Shown in pieces: positions 43,507-51,417 of a stretch of DNA of 64,000 bases. Source of the stretch: Stygiobacter sp. RIFOXYC2_FULL_38_25 (GTDB taxonomy: Bacteria; Bacteroidota; Ignavibacteria; Ignavibacteriales; Melioribacteraceae); NCBI GenBank assembly GCA_001803165.1, contig MHAZ01000021.1:186001-250000 (forward strand). Direction: 5' to 3'. The stretch's first letter is position 1. Each line of letters opens with the position of its first letter. The position numbers and the translations under genes are program-made. The notes beneath the pieces are model-generated. The model was not told the DNA's origin. It saw only the letters and a list, made by a program, of their open reading frames with translations, and searched no databases.

Positions 43507-45596
43507 CCTTTCTTAATCCAGCGGTACTTTTAGGTTTGATTGCAGCGGCAATTCCAATTGTTCTGCACTTTCTCAACTTGCGTAAGCTAAAAACCATCGA
43601 GTTTAGCACACTTGCGTTTTTAAAGGAATTGCAGAAAACAAAAATCCGCAGAATCAAATTGAAGCAATGGATTCTTCTTCTTTTGCGAGTTCTAATTATT
43701 CTCTTTTTGGTAATGGCTTTTGCCAGACCAACCTTAAAAACTATTTCTTTTGGCGATTCTTCCACCGCGAAGACAACCGCGGTCATTATTCTAGATAACA
43801 CTTTCAGCATGTCTGTAATTGGCGAAAAAGGCTCTCGGCTTAATAATTACAAACAGATTGCAAAGAATTTGCTAGCCAACTTTCAGCCGGGTGATGAAAT
43901 TGCGGTAATTGCAGTTGGCTATCCAAAAGCTAAGAATGTTTCTCCTTCCGGGAATTTTGCTTCAGTTAAAAGGGAAATAGATGATTTAGAGATTTCCAAC
44001 ATCAGCGGAACAATTAACGAAGCAATGATAAAAGCTTCTCAAGTTTTGTATTCTTCAAAGAATTACAACAAAGAGATTTATTTGTTAAGCGATCTGCAAA
44101 AAGGAAGAATTGTTAACACCAATTCGGAGATTTCCGGATTCGGGAAAACGATTTCTTCCGATACACGTTTGTATCTGTTCAACGGAACAACTAACGAAAT
44201 TGTTAATCTTGGTATTGATGATTTGAAACCGAACAACCAGCTTTATGAAGTCGGCAAAGAAGTTAGTTTTTCTGCAATTGCTAAAAATTATTCCAGCTCA
44301 ACGATAAATGATAACGTTGTTTCTTTCTTCATCAACGGAAAAAGAACAGCGCAGAAAAATCTTTCTCTTGCCGCAAATGAAGCTAAAGAAATTTCATTTG
44401 AAACAACATTGCAAGATACCGGACTTGTAGAGTTCAGTGCTGAACTGGAAGACGATGCGATTCTTCAGGACAACAAAAGATTTTACAGCGTTTACATTCC
44501 TAGTGATATTTCTCTTTTGATTTTGTATGACAAACCAGATGACGCGAAATTTGTAAAACTCGCTTTGGACATTCCGAATTCCAAAATTAAGTTGACCGAG
44601 CTGCGAGCAGAGCAAATTTCTTCTGTTAATCCACTAAAATTTGATGCTGTAATTTTAATCGGCGTTGATAAAATTGCTGATGCAAAGTCTTTAGCTAACT
44701 ATCTTTCAGTCGGTGGAAACATAATAGTAATGCCCGGTTCTCAAAGCACGCTTTCCGGATTTCAAAAGTTCAGTAAGGAGCTTGGCATTCCAAGTTCTAC
44801 TGCTATTGTTGGCAAGCCCGGTTCGCCTGATTCATTTACACAATTCGCTAAAACTGATTTTCAGCACCCTCTGCTAAAAAATATTTTTGAAGAGAAAACT
44901 AAAACACAGATCGAATCGCCGGAAATCTTCTGCTACTTCAAAACATATTCCGGCTCCAGTGGAAAAAACATTATTTCCTTAGCCGATAATTCTTCTTTCC
45001 TTTCCGAATACAACGTTGGTAAAGGAAAAGTATTGCTCTATTCGTCAGCACCTATTCTCAGCTGGAATACTTTTCCGATGAAAGCTTTTTTCGCACCACT
45101 AATGGCAAAATCTCTTTTGTATTGTTCGGTTAAAGAAAATCGAGATTCCTCTAGTGTTTGCGGGAAAGATGCGTTTGCCGATATCTCGAATTCTTTTTCT
45201 CAACAGATAAGAGTTACAACGCCAAGTAATCTTGATGATTATTTCAGTACCGATTCACTCTCGAACAAAAAATATCTTCCCTATCTAAATACAAACGAGA
45301 TCGGTACATACAAAGTGTTGGGTGGAAACCATTTACTCGATTACTTTTCAGTAAATCACGATCCACGCGAGTCTGTTTTGGAATCTGCTTCCGAAACTGA
45401 GTTTGAAGATTACTTAAACCAAATTGGTTACGAAGGAAAGTTTATTTCTCTTTCAACCGAAACAGATTATCTAAAGGAAGTTTATCAATCACGGTTTGGC
45501 ACGGAGCTTTGGAAATATTTTTTAATCATTGTTCTATTGTTAGCTATTGCCGAATCACTTTTAGCAAGAAGTTCTAAGAAAGATTTAACTACATGA
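43503..45596 (+). CDS. BatA-domain/VWA-like membrane protein
   Basis: A 697-residue membrane protein. The N-terminus is the aerotolerance-regulator BatA domain (FLNPAVLLGLIAAAIPIVLH, then NLRKLKTIEFSTLAFL) with two helices, the second at LKQWILLLLRVLIILFLVM. A VWA-like domain starts with AVIILDNTFSMS, a modified MIDAS (DxxxS). A long extracytoplasmic region and a final helix (YFLIIVLLLAIAESLLA) follow. It probably binds partners via the VWA fold. It is coupled by ATGA overlaps to the GT4 and hflX genes. Confidence 0.85.
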   Translation: MTFLNPAVLLGLIAAAIPIVLHFLNLRKLKTIEFSTLAFLKELQKTKIRRIKLKQWILLLLRVLIILFLVMAFARPTLKTISFGDSSTAKTTAVIILDNTFSMSVIGEKGSRLNNYKQIAKNLLANFQPGDEIAVIAVGYPKAKNVSPSGNFASVKREIDDLEISNISGTINEAMIKASQVLYSSKNYNKEIYLLSDLQKGRIVNTNSEISGFGKTISSDTRLYLFNGTTNEIVNLGIDDLKPNNQLYEVGKEVSFSAIAKNYSSSTINDNVVSFFINGKRTAQKNLSLAANEAKEISFETTLQDTGLVEFSAELEDDAILQDNKRFYSVYIPSDISLLILYDKPDDAKFVKLALDIPNSKIKLTELRAEQISSVNPLKFDAVILIGVDKIADAKSLANYLSVGGNIIVMPGSQSTLSGFQKFSKELGIPSSTAIVGKPGSPDSFTQFAKTDFQHPLLKNIFEEKTKTQIESPEIFCYFKTYSGSSGKNIISLADNSSFLSEYNVGKGKVLLYSSAPILSWNTFPMKAFFAPLMAKSLLYCSVKENRDSSSVCGKDAFADISNSFSQQIRVTTPSNLDDYFSTDSLSNKKYLPYLNTNEIGTYKVLGGNHLLDYFSVNHDPRESVLESASETEFEDYLNQIGYEGKFISLSTETDYLKEVYQSRFGTELWKYFLIIVLLLAIAESLLARSSKKDLTT

Positions 45597-46861
45597 TAAC
45601 ATTAGCACCACAGCCTAAAGAGCGAGCAATATTAATTGCATTAGCCTTTGGCGAATACACCAAAGAGCAAGTTGAAGAGCATCTTGATGAACTAGAGTTG
45701 CTGACAGATACAGCCGGAGCAATTACGGTTTTTAAGATTATGCAAGAGCGTTACCGCCCCGATCCGGCTTTCTATATTGGAAAAGGAAAGGCGGAAGAGA
45801 TTGCGCAGTTAATTGAGCTCAATGATATTCAGCTTGTAATTTTTGATGATGATTTGAATCCCACACAAGTGCGTAATCTTGAAAAACTTTTTGAGCGGAA
45901 AATTTTAGATAGAAGCGGATTGATTTTGGACATCTTCGCTTCTCACGCAAAAACCCGCGAAGCCAAAACACAAGTTGAGCTTGCCCAGCTTCAATATATG
46001 CTTCCCCGTTTAACCCGCGCATGGACACACCTTTCCAAACAGTATGGCGGCATTGGAACTAAAGGTCCGGGTGAAACACAGATTGAAACAGACCGCCGCG
46101 CTATCAGAACGCGCATTAGCAAGTTGAAAGAAAATCTTCGCAAGATTGAATCTCAGCACACAACTAAAAGCGCGAGCCGTAAAGATTTTCTTACGGCAAC
46201 TTTAGTTGGTTACACAAACGCCGGCAAATCAACTTTGCTAAACCGCTTAACAAGTTCAGATGTTCTAGCAGAGAATAAACTATTTGCTACACTGGATTCA
46301 ACCACTCGCTCCTTTGAATTGAGTAAAGGAAAGACAATTCTTCTAAGCGATACAGTTGGATTTATCCGTAAGCTTCCACACAATCTTGTAGCTTCATTTA
46401 AGACCACACTCAACGTTGTCCGTGATGCGGATATTATTATTCACGTTATAGATGTAACTCACGATTTTTACGAAGATCACATTCGTGTTGTTGAAGAAAC
46501 GCTGAATGAGCTTGATGCTCAGAAAAAGACTCAGATTAAAGTTTTCAACAAGGTTGATGCTCTGAACGACCGAAATAGGTTAGATCTCGTAATGAGTAAT
46601 CATCCGGAAAGTATAATGGTTTCTGCGGAGCGTGGAATAAACATTGGAAATTTGAAAAAATTTCTCACTGAGATTTATGAAAAACATTTCAGCGAAGTAG
46701 AAATAGAAATTCCGAATAATGAATCAAAAAAGATAGCAAAGCTCTACGAGTTAGCAGACGTAACATCAATAAAATACTTGGATGATAAAGCGCAGATAAA
46801 ATACCGCGCAAGCTTTTCCAATCAACAGAAAATTAAGCGATTGATTAGTGAAGCAAGCTGA
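45593..46861 (+). CDS. hflX: GTPase HflX
   Basis: Ribosome-associated GTPase that splits stalled 70S ribosomes. The 422-residue protein has the HflX N-terminal domain (AFYIGKGKAEEIAQLIELND), the GGIGTKGPGETQIETDRR signature, and a G domain with G1 GYTNAGKSTLLNRL (about residue 205), G3 DTVGFIRKLPH and G4 NKVD. A short C-terminal domain follows. The start ATG overlaps the preceding stop, so it is the last gene of a coupled operon with SpoIID, GT4 and BatA-like genes. Confidence 0.96.
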   Translation: MITLAPQPKERAILIALAFGEYTKEQVEEHLDELELLTDTAGAITVFKIMQERYRPDPAFYIGKGKAEEIAQLIELNDIQLVIFDDDLNPTQVRNLEKLFERKILDRSGLILDIFASHAKTREAKTQVELAQLQYMLPRLTRAWTHLSKQYGGIGTKGPGETQIETDRRAIRTRISKLKENLRKIESQHTTKSASRKDFLTATLVGYTNAGKSTLLNRLTSSDVLAENKLFATLDSTTRSFELSKGKTILLSDTVGFIRKLPHNLVASFKTTLNVVRDADIIIHVIDVTHDFYEDHIRVVEETLNELDAQKKTQIKVFNKVDALNDRNRLDLVMSNHPESIMVSAERGINIGNLKKFLTEIYEKHFSEVEIEIPNNESKKIAKLYELADVTSIKYLDDKAQIKYRASFSNQQKIKRLISEAS

Positions 46862-46876
46862 AATTAAAACTATTTT

Positions 46877-46899
46877 GCCACTAAGGCACTAAGACACAA
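46877..46899 (+). repeat. Left flank repeat of the GxxExxY cassette
   Basis: GCCACTAAGGCACTAAGACACAA. Its last 13 bases (CACTAAGACACAA, 46887-46899) are perfectly inverted at 47337-47349. It lies 9 bases before the GxxExxY start. Confidence 0.65.
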
Positions 46900-46908
46900 A
46901 AAATAATT

Positions 46909-47331
46909 ATGGAAGACTTTTTAATTAGCGAAAACCGATATGATTATTTACCTCTTTCTCAGAAAGAAGAGCAAATTGGGAAAGCCATTGTAAACTCTGC
47001 TTATAAAGTTCACAGAGAATTAGGTCCCGGATTGCTTGAAAAGGTTTATGAAGTTTGCTTAGCCCATGAGTTAACCAAATGTAATTTTAGCGTAATACGC
47101 CAACTTGATGTTCCTATTAAATATGATAATATAACGTTTGACGAAGGATTGAGGCTCGATTTACTCGTGGAGAATTTAGTTGTTTGCGAACTCAAAGCTG
47201 TTGAACTTGTTAATCCGGTTTGGGAAGCACAAATTCTGAGTCATCTAAAACTTACCGGATTACGTTTAGGTTATTTAATCAATTTTAATGTGCCTACTAT
47301 TAAACAAGGAATTAAAAGATTTATTCTTTAG
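46909..47331 (+). CDS. GxxExxY protein
   Basis: A 140-residue protein of the GxxExxY family. The naming motif is in HRELGPGLLEKVYEVCLAHE, and the conserved second half is RLDLLVENLVVCELKAVELV, then QILSHLKLTGLRLGYLINFN. Family members resemble PDDEXK nucleases (DLLVEN and CELK would be the core), but a function has not been proved to my knowledge. It sits in a 475-base interval bounded by short inverted repeats, like an inserted cassette, between hflX and the first ammonia-lyase gene. Confidence 0.88.
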   Translation: MEDFLISENRYDYLPLSQKEEQIGKAIVNSAYKVHRELGPGLLEKVYEVCLAHELTKCNFSVIRQLDVPIKYDNITFDEGLRLDLLVENLVVCELKAVELVNPVWEAQILSHLKLTGLRLGYLINFNVPTIKQGIKRFIL

Positions 47332-47351
47332 TGCCCTTGTGTCTTAGTGGC
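47331..47351 (-). repeat. Right flank repeat of the GxxExxY cassette
   Basis: The minus strand reads GCCACTAAGACACAAGGGCAC, the inverted partner of 46877-46899 (13 bases perfect). It begins at the last base of the GxxExxY stop codon. Confidence 0.65.
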
Positions 47352-47384
47352 GTTTTATGTTTTATGGATTTTTGGGAGTACAAA

Positions 47385-48941
47385 ATGAAATTAGTTATTG
47401 ACGGTCATTCGTTGAGTTTAGACAAGATAGATTTCTTCTTACGAGAAAATCCCGTTGTAGAGCTTTCGGCTCAATCAAAAAAGAAAGTGTTAGCCGCCCG
47501 CAAACTTGTTGATGAGTGGGTTGAAAAAGGAGAAACAATATATGGAGTTACAACCGGCTTTGGCGGATTTTCCAGCGTAAGAATTCCCAAAGAAGATATT
47601 GCCCGGCTGCAAGAAAATTTAATTATAAGTCATACTGCCGGTGTTGGGGAAAACTTACCGCCGTTTATTGTTAAGCTTATGATGCTTCTCCGTGCTAACG
47701 CACTTGCAAGCGGATTCTCCGGAATCAGACTTGAGACACTCCAGCTTTTAATTAACATGATGAACAATAATATCATTCCTGTTATTCCGTCTCAAGGTTC
47801 TGTTGGCGCCAGCGGCGATCTCGCTCCGCTTGCTCATCTTGTTTTAGCTATGATTGGCAAAGGCGAAGTGCAGATCATTAAAAATATTCTTGATGAAAAA
47901 GCCGGAAGCACAAAACCAGTTTCATCAACGCACGCACTAAAGAAATTCCATTTATCTCCGGTTAAACTTGCTGCTAAAGAAGGATTAGCATTAATTAACG
48001 GTACACAAATGATGACGGCTTTTGGCGCTTTCATTTGTATTGAAGCGAAGAAGTTGATGAAGCTCGCCGATATTTCCGGTGCTCTTTCACACGAAGCTTT
48101 ACGCGCAACCGACCGCGCTTTCGATCCGCGAGTACATAACTTGCGTCCATATCCGGGACAAATTGCAACTGCAAAGAATTTATTGGCTCTGCTAAAGAAC
48201 AGCGAAATCCGCGCCTCACATTTGCAAGACGATCCTCGTGTGCAGGATTCATATTCAATCAGATGTATGCCGCAAGTTCACGGCGCTTCCCGCGATGCTA
48301 TTGATTACGTTTGCTCGCGCATTGAAATTGAGCTCAACTCGGTGAATGATAATCCAATTATTTTTCCGGATGATAAAGATTACATCAGCGGCGGAAATTT
48401 TCATGGTCAGCCACTTGCTCTTCCCTTAGACTTTATGGCGATTGCTTTGGCGGAACTTGCAGACATTTCCGAGCGAAGAATTGATAGACTCACTAACGGA
48501 ACATCAGAGAAACTGCCAAAGTTTCTTGCTAAAGATGGCGGACTCAATTCCGGCTATATGATTGCTCAGTACACTGCGGCGGCGTTAGTATCTGAAAATA
48601 AAGTTTTATCTCATCCGGCAAGCGTGGATTCAATTCCAACTTCAGCCGGCAAAGAGGATTTGAATTCGATGGGATCAATTTCAGCGAGAAAGTGTCATCA
48701 AGTGTTGAAGAATGTTCAAACAGTTATTGCGATTGAATTGCTTCTCGCCGCTCAAGGAATTGATTTCTTGAAACCGTTGGGATGCGGTGTTGGAACTGGT
48801 GCAGCTTATAAAGCTATCCGAAAAGTAATTCCTACTTTGAAGCATGATAGAATTCTTTTTGAAGACACCAAGAGCATTCTCAAATTGGTTTCGGAGGGAA
48901 AATTTTTAAGAGAAGTTGAAAACGAAGTTATTCTTTTATAG
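47385..48941 (+). CDS. Histidine/aromatic amino acid ammonia-lyase (HutH family), paralogue 1
   Basis: A 518-residue MIO enzyme that eliminates ammonia from His or an aromatic amino acid. The MIO triad Ala-Ser-Gly is in GSVGASGDLAPLAHLVLAM (about residue 141). Other motifs: YGVTTGFGGFSSVRI, IISHTAGVGENLPPF (Ser-His as in histidine lyases), VQDSYSIRCMPQVHGASRDA and SVDSIPTSAGKEDLNSMGSI. The GKEDLNSMGSISARK segment is also reminiscent of Phe/Tyr lyases, so specificity is open. The ATG at 47385 follows GGGAG. No other hut genes are present. A paralogue lies at 51418-52953. Confidence 0.9.
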   Translation: MKLVIDGHSLSLDKIDFFLRENPVVELSAQSKKKVLAARKLVDEWVEKGETIYGVTTGFGGFSSVRIPKEDIARLQENLIISHTAGVGENLPPFIVKLMMLLRANALASGFSGIRLETLQLLINMMNNNIIPVIPSQGSVGASGDLAPLAHLVLAMIGKGEVQIIKNILDEKAGSTKPVSSTHALKKFHLSPVKLAAKEGLALINGTQMMTAFGAFICIEAKKLMKLADISGALSHEALRATDRAFDPRVHNLRPYPGQIATAKNLLALLKNSEIRASHLQDDPRVQDSYSIRCMPQVHGASRDAIDYVCSRIEIELNSVNDNPIIFPDDKDYISGGNFHGQPLALPLDFMAIALAELADISERRIDRLTNGTSEKLPKFLAKDGGLNSGYMIAQYTAAALVSENKVLSHPASVDSIPTSAGKEDLNSMGSISARKCHQVLKNVQTVIAIELLLAAQGIDFLKPLGCGVGTGAAYKAIRKVIPTLKHDRILFEDTKSILKLVSEGKFLREVENEVILL

Positions 48942-48995
48942 AGTTTTTGAATAAAAATATTATTAGTTTTCAATAGTATCTATTTCGGGGTGCTA

Positions 48996-50513
48996 ATGTT
49001 TAATTATAATTCTATCATTACTTCCTCTAGATTACGACCATCAAGTATTCAAAGAAGTTTTCTACCTGATGAAATGGAAAGTGATCGAGCACGTTTATTG
49101 TTTTCTAGTCCATTTCGAAGACTTCAACAAAAAGCTCAGGTATTTTCACTCGAACATAATTCAGCCGTTCGGAGCAGATTAACTCATTCCCTTGAGGTCG
49201 CTCACTTAGGTCGTTCTATTGCAAAAAATATTTTACATAGCTTGAAGGGAAATTCCCAAACCTATGGTCTCAATAATTTAGATATTCAACAATCTTTTAT
49301 AGATGTGGTTGAGTCTGCATGCCTTTTACACGATATTGGAAACCCGCCATTTGGACATTTTGGAGAAATCGCAATTCGAGATTGGTTTACCCAACACGGC
49401 AAGGAATTATTTTCAAAAAGCATAGATAATCAACTTACAGGAACCGACAATGAACGTAAGACTGAGTTTAAAAATGATTTTGACTCTTTATTTTTTCCAG
49501 ATTTTAAAGAGTTTGATGGAAACGCGCAAGGATTCAGAATAATCACCAGATTACAATGGAATAGAGATTCTTGCGGTTTGAATTTAACGTGTTCATTATT
49601 AGCTGCATTTATAAAATATCTTAGGTGCCCTGCTGATATTAAAGGTGTTGACAAGGCAAAGCATATTTACAAAAAGCCTGGTTTTTTTTATTCGGAGAAA
49701 GCACTGTTTGAAAACGTATGGAAAATTCTTGGTTTGCGAATTGATTCAAGACATCCATTGAATTATATCATGGAAGCTTCCGATGACATTGCATATTGTC
49801 TTAGTGATATTGAGGATGGAATTGAAAAAAAATTAATTTCAGAAGACTTTTTCAAAAGTGAAATAAAAAGAGAATATGAGAAAATTATTGACGGGAAAAC
49901 ACAGATTGATATACTAAATAAATGTATTTCAGATGCTGAATTATTAGCAAATAAAATTCAAAATAGTTTTTACTTCAATTTTAAAATTGATTTGACGCGA
50001 AAATTAGTCATAGTAGCCGCCAATGAATATATTAAGACTCACAAGGAAATTCTGGAAGGAAGAAGATCTTGCGGACTTTTTGACGGTACTGACCATGCCA
50101 GCCTTATTTTAAAGGCTCTGAAAGAGTTTGCTAGGAAGAATTTATACACTAAATCTGACGCTGAGAACATTGAATTAGCAGGCTATTCAATAATTAGTGG
50201 CTTACTGACAAAATTTGCTCCTATATTGTGCCTATGCTTTGATGATTTTACTACAGTGCAAAATGGAGGTTTTCGACTTCGAAATGGACTTCCTACTGAC
50301 ATTGAGAGGCGATTATTTCACAGATTACCTCCTAAATATGTAAAAGTTTACAAAGATAAAATTCAAGAACTCGCAGATGAGAGTAATATTGATATCTATC
50401 TGGAAGAATGGTATTATAGAGCGCATTTAATAGTTGACTATATTTCCGGTATGACAGATTATCATGCCCTGGAAACGTTTCAATTACTATCAGGTATAAA
50501 AGTTGACGCATAG
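48996..50513 (+). CDS. Deoxyguanosinetriphosphate triphosphohydrolase (dGTPase, Dgt-like)
   Basis: Hydrolyses dGTP to deoxyguanosine and triphosphate. The 505-residue protein matches the long E. coli Dgt type from end to end. HD-domain ligands: RLTHSLEVAHLGRSIAKNIL, CLLHDIGNPPFGHFGEIAI and IMEASDDIAYCLSDIEDGIE. Further Dgt-specific strings are FRRLQQKAQVFSLEHNSAVR and the C-terminal WYYRAHLIVDYISGMTDYHA. The ATG at 48996 is preferred over a GTG two codons earlier. Its 3' end overlaps the next gene by 11 bases. Codon use looks more AT-rich than the flanking lyase genes, suggesting transfer; dGTPases occur in antiphage systems. Confidence 0.93.
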   Translation: MFNYNSIITSSRLRPSSIQRSFLPDEMESDRARLLFSSPFRRLQQKAQVFSLEHNSAVRSRLTHSLEVAHLGRSIAKNILHSLKGNSQTYGLNNLDIQQSFIDVVESACLLHDIGNPPFGHFGEIAIRDWFTQHGKELFSKSIDNQLTGTDNERKTEFKNDFDSLFFPDFKEFDGNAQGFRIITRLQWNRDSCGLNLTCSLLAAFIKYLRCPADIKGVDKAKHIYKKPGFFYSEKALFENVWKILGLRIDSRHPLNYIMEASDDIAYCLSDIEDGIEKKLISEDFFKSEIKREYEKIIDGKTQIDILNKCISDAELLANKIQNSFYFNFKIDLTRKLVIVAANEYIKTHKEILEGRRSCGLFDGTDHASLILKALKEFARKNLYTKSDAENIELAGYSIISGLLTKFAPILCLCFDDFTTVQNGGFRLRNGLPTDIERRLFHRLPPKYVKVYKDKIQELADESNIDIYLEEWYYRAHLIVDYISGMTDYHALETFQLLSGIKVDA

Positions 50514-51174
50514 AATTTGTTTTAATAACCATCCCATTGAGCTATTTTTCTCAAAAATTTTGCCGCAACTACCAAGTGAGGCAGAATTATCTTTTAGTGC
50601 TTACACATATAAACCACAATCTATTATAGAGCTAAGAGAAACCAAGAAATTCTTGGTAAGAGAGATAGATATAACATTAATTGAAAATCTTTTCGCCTCA
50701 TTAGATAAAAATCAAGAATTTGCAATTAATTCTGCGATAAAATTTCCCGATGGAAATATTAAACATATTCCTATGATCGACTTTCTAACGGGGTCGATCA
50801 AAACTGTAAGGTCTATTATGCCATTAATTATCCAATATCCAATTATAGAAAACATGTACATATATGATTCGGGATCATCCTATCATGGATATAGCACTTA
50901 CTTAATTGATGAAAAAAGTTGGGTAAAGTATATGGGATTATTGCTCCTTCTCAATCTTCCCGGTAAAGAGCCAATAATCGATTACAGATGGATTGGGCAC
51001 AGATTGAATGCTGGTTATGGAACCCTTAGATGGACAAGTAATTCAAAAAAACATTTACACGAACCTCGTTATTTGTTCGGATTACGAAAAAATGAGGCAA
51101 CTCGCAATAATTCAATTATTGATGAAATTGACTTAAAAGCAATTCCTCAGGAAGATTTGTTTTTATCTTTATAA
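50503..51174 (+). CDS. Hypothetical protein, possibly primase-polymerase (AEP)-like, coupled to dGTPase
   Basis: A 223-residue protein starting at a TTG inside the last codons of the dGTPase gene, so translation is probably coupled; no ATG is available near the start. Possible archaeo-eukaryotic-primase-like order: a hydrophobic strand ending in Asp (HIPMIDFLTG), then IYDSGSSYHGY resembling the SGxxYH motif, then IIDYRWIGHRLNAGYGTLRW resembling the third motif with its Asp and Arg-rich tail. A clear DxD first motif is missing. It lacks a signal peptide and is AT-rich. The family link is a pattern-based guess; the overlapping arrangement is certain. Confidence 0.6.
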   Translation: MTHRICFNNHPIELFFSKILPQLPSEAELSFSAYTYKPQSIIELRETKKFLVREIDITLIENLFASLDKNQEFAINSAIKFPDGNIKHIPMIDFLTGSIKTVRSIMPLIIQYPIIENMYIYDSGSSYHGYSTYLIDEKSWVKYMGLLLLLNLPGKEPIIDYRWIGHRLNAGYGTLRWTSNSKKHLHEPRYLFGLRKNEATRNNSIIDEIDLKAIPQEDLFLSL

Positions 51175-51305
51175 ATATTTTCTTTCCCCAGTCTCTCTTT
51201 CTTGTCAATCCATTTATCTAATTTGGTTATCGCCAGCCCAAACAATGTTATTCCGATCATAATCAGAACCGTTACAAGTATAAAAACAATTGTGTATAAG
51301 CTCAT
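51147..51305 (-). CDS. Small single-span membrane protein
   Basis: A 52-residue open frame with ATG at 51305 and stop TGA at 51149-51147. A strong Shine-Dalgarno (AAGGAAAG) lies three bases before the ATG. The protein starts with a hydrophobic helix (YTIVFILVTVLIMIGITLFG) followed by a charged tail (ITKLDKWIDKKERLGKENIY). Its 3' end overlaps the 3' end of the convergent primase-like gene by 28 bases. It diverges from the second lyase gene across 112 bases. Function unknown. Confidence 0.65.
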   Translation of the reverse strand: MSLYTIVFILVTVLIMIGITLFGLAITKLDKWIDKKERLGKENIYKDKNKSS

Positions 51306-51417
51306 TTACTTTCCTTTTACTTACTCTTTAGACGCATCACAAGTTAGATTATTTTGTTAAAATTTTCATATCCATTTCTTAAGTTGCTATTAAACTTAAT
51401 CCCAAAAGGAGATTAGT

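Noticed and set aside
47331-47384. Upstream extension of the first ammonia-lyase
   Set aside because: The extra codons are the cassette's right repeat; the family N-terminus starts at the ATG of 47385 with a good Shine-Dalgarno.
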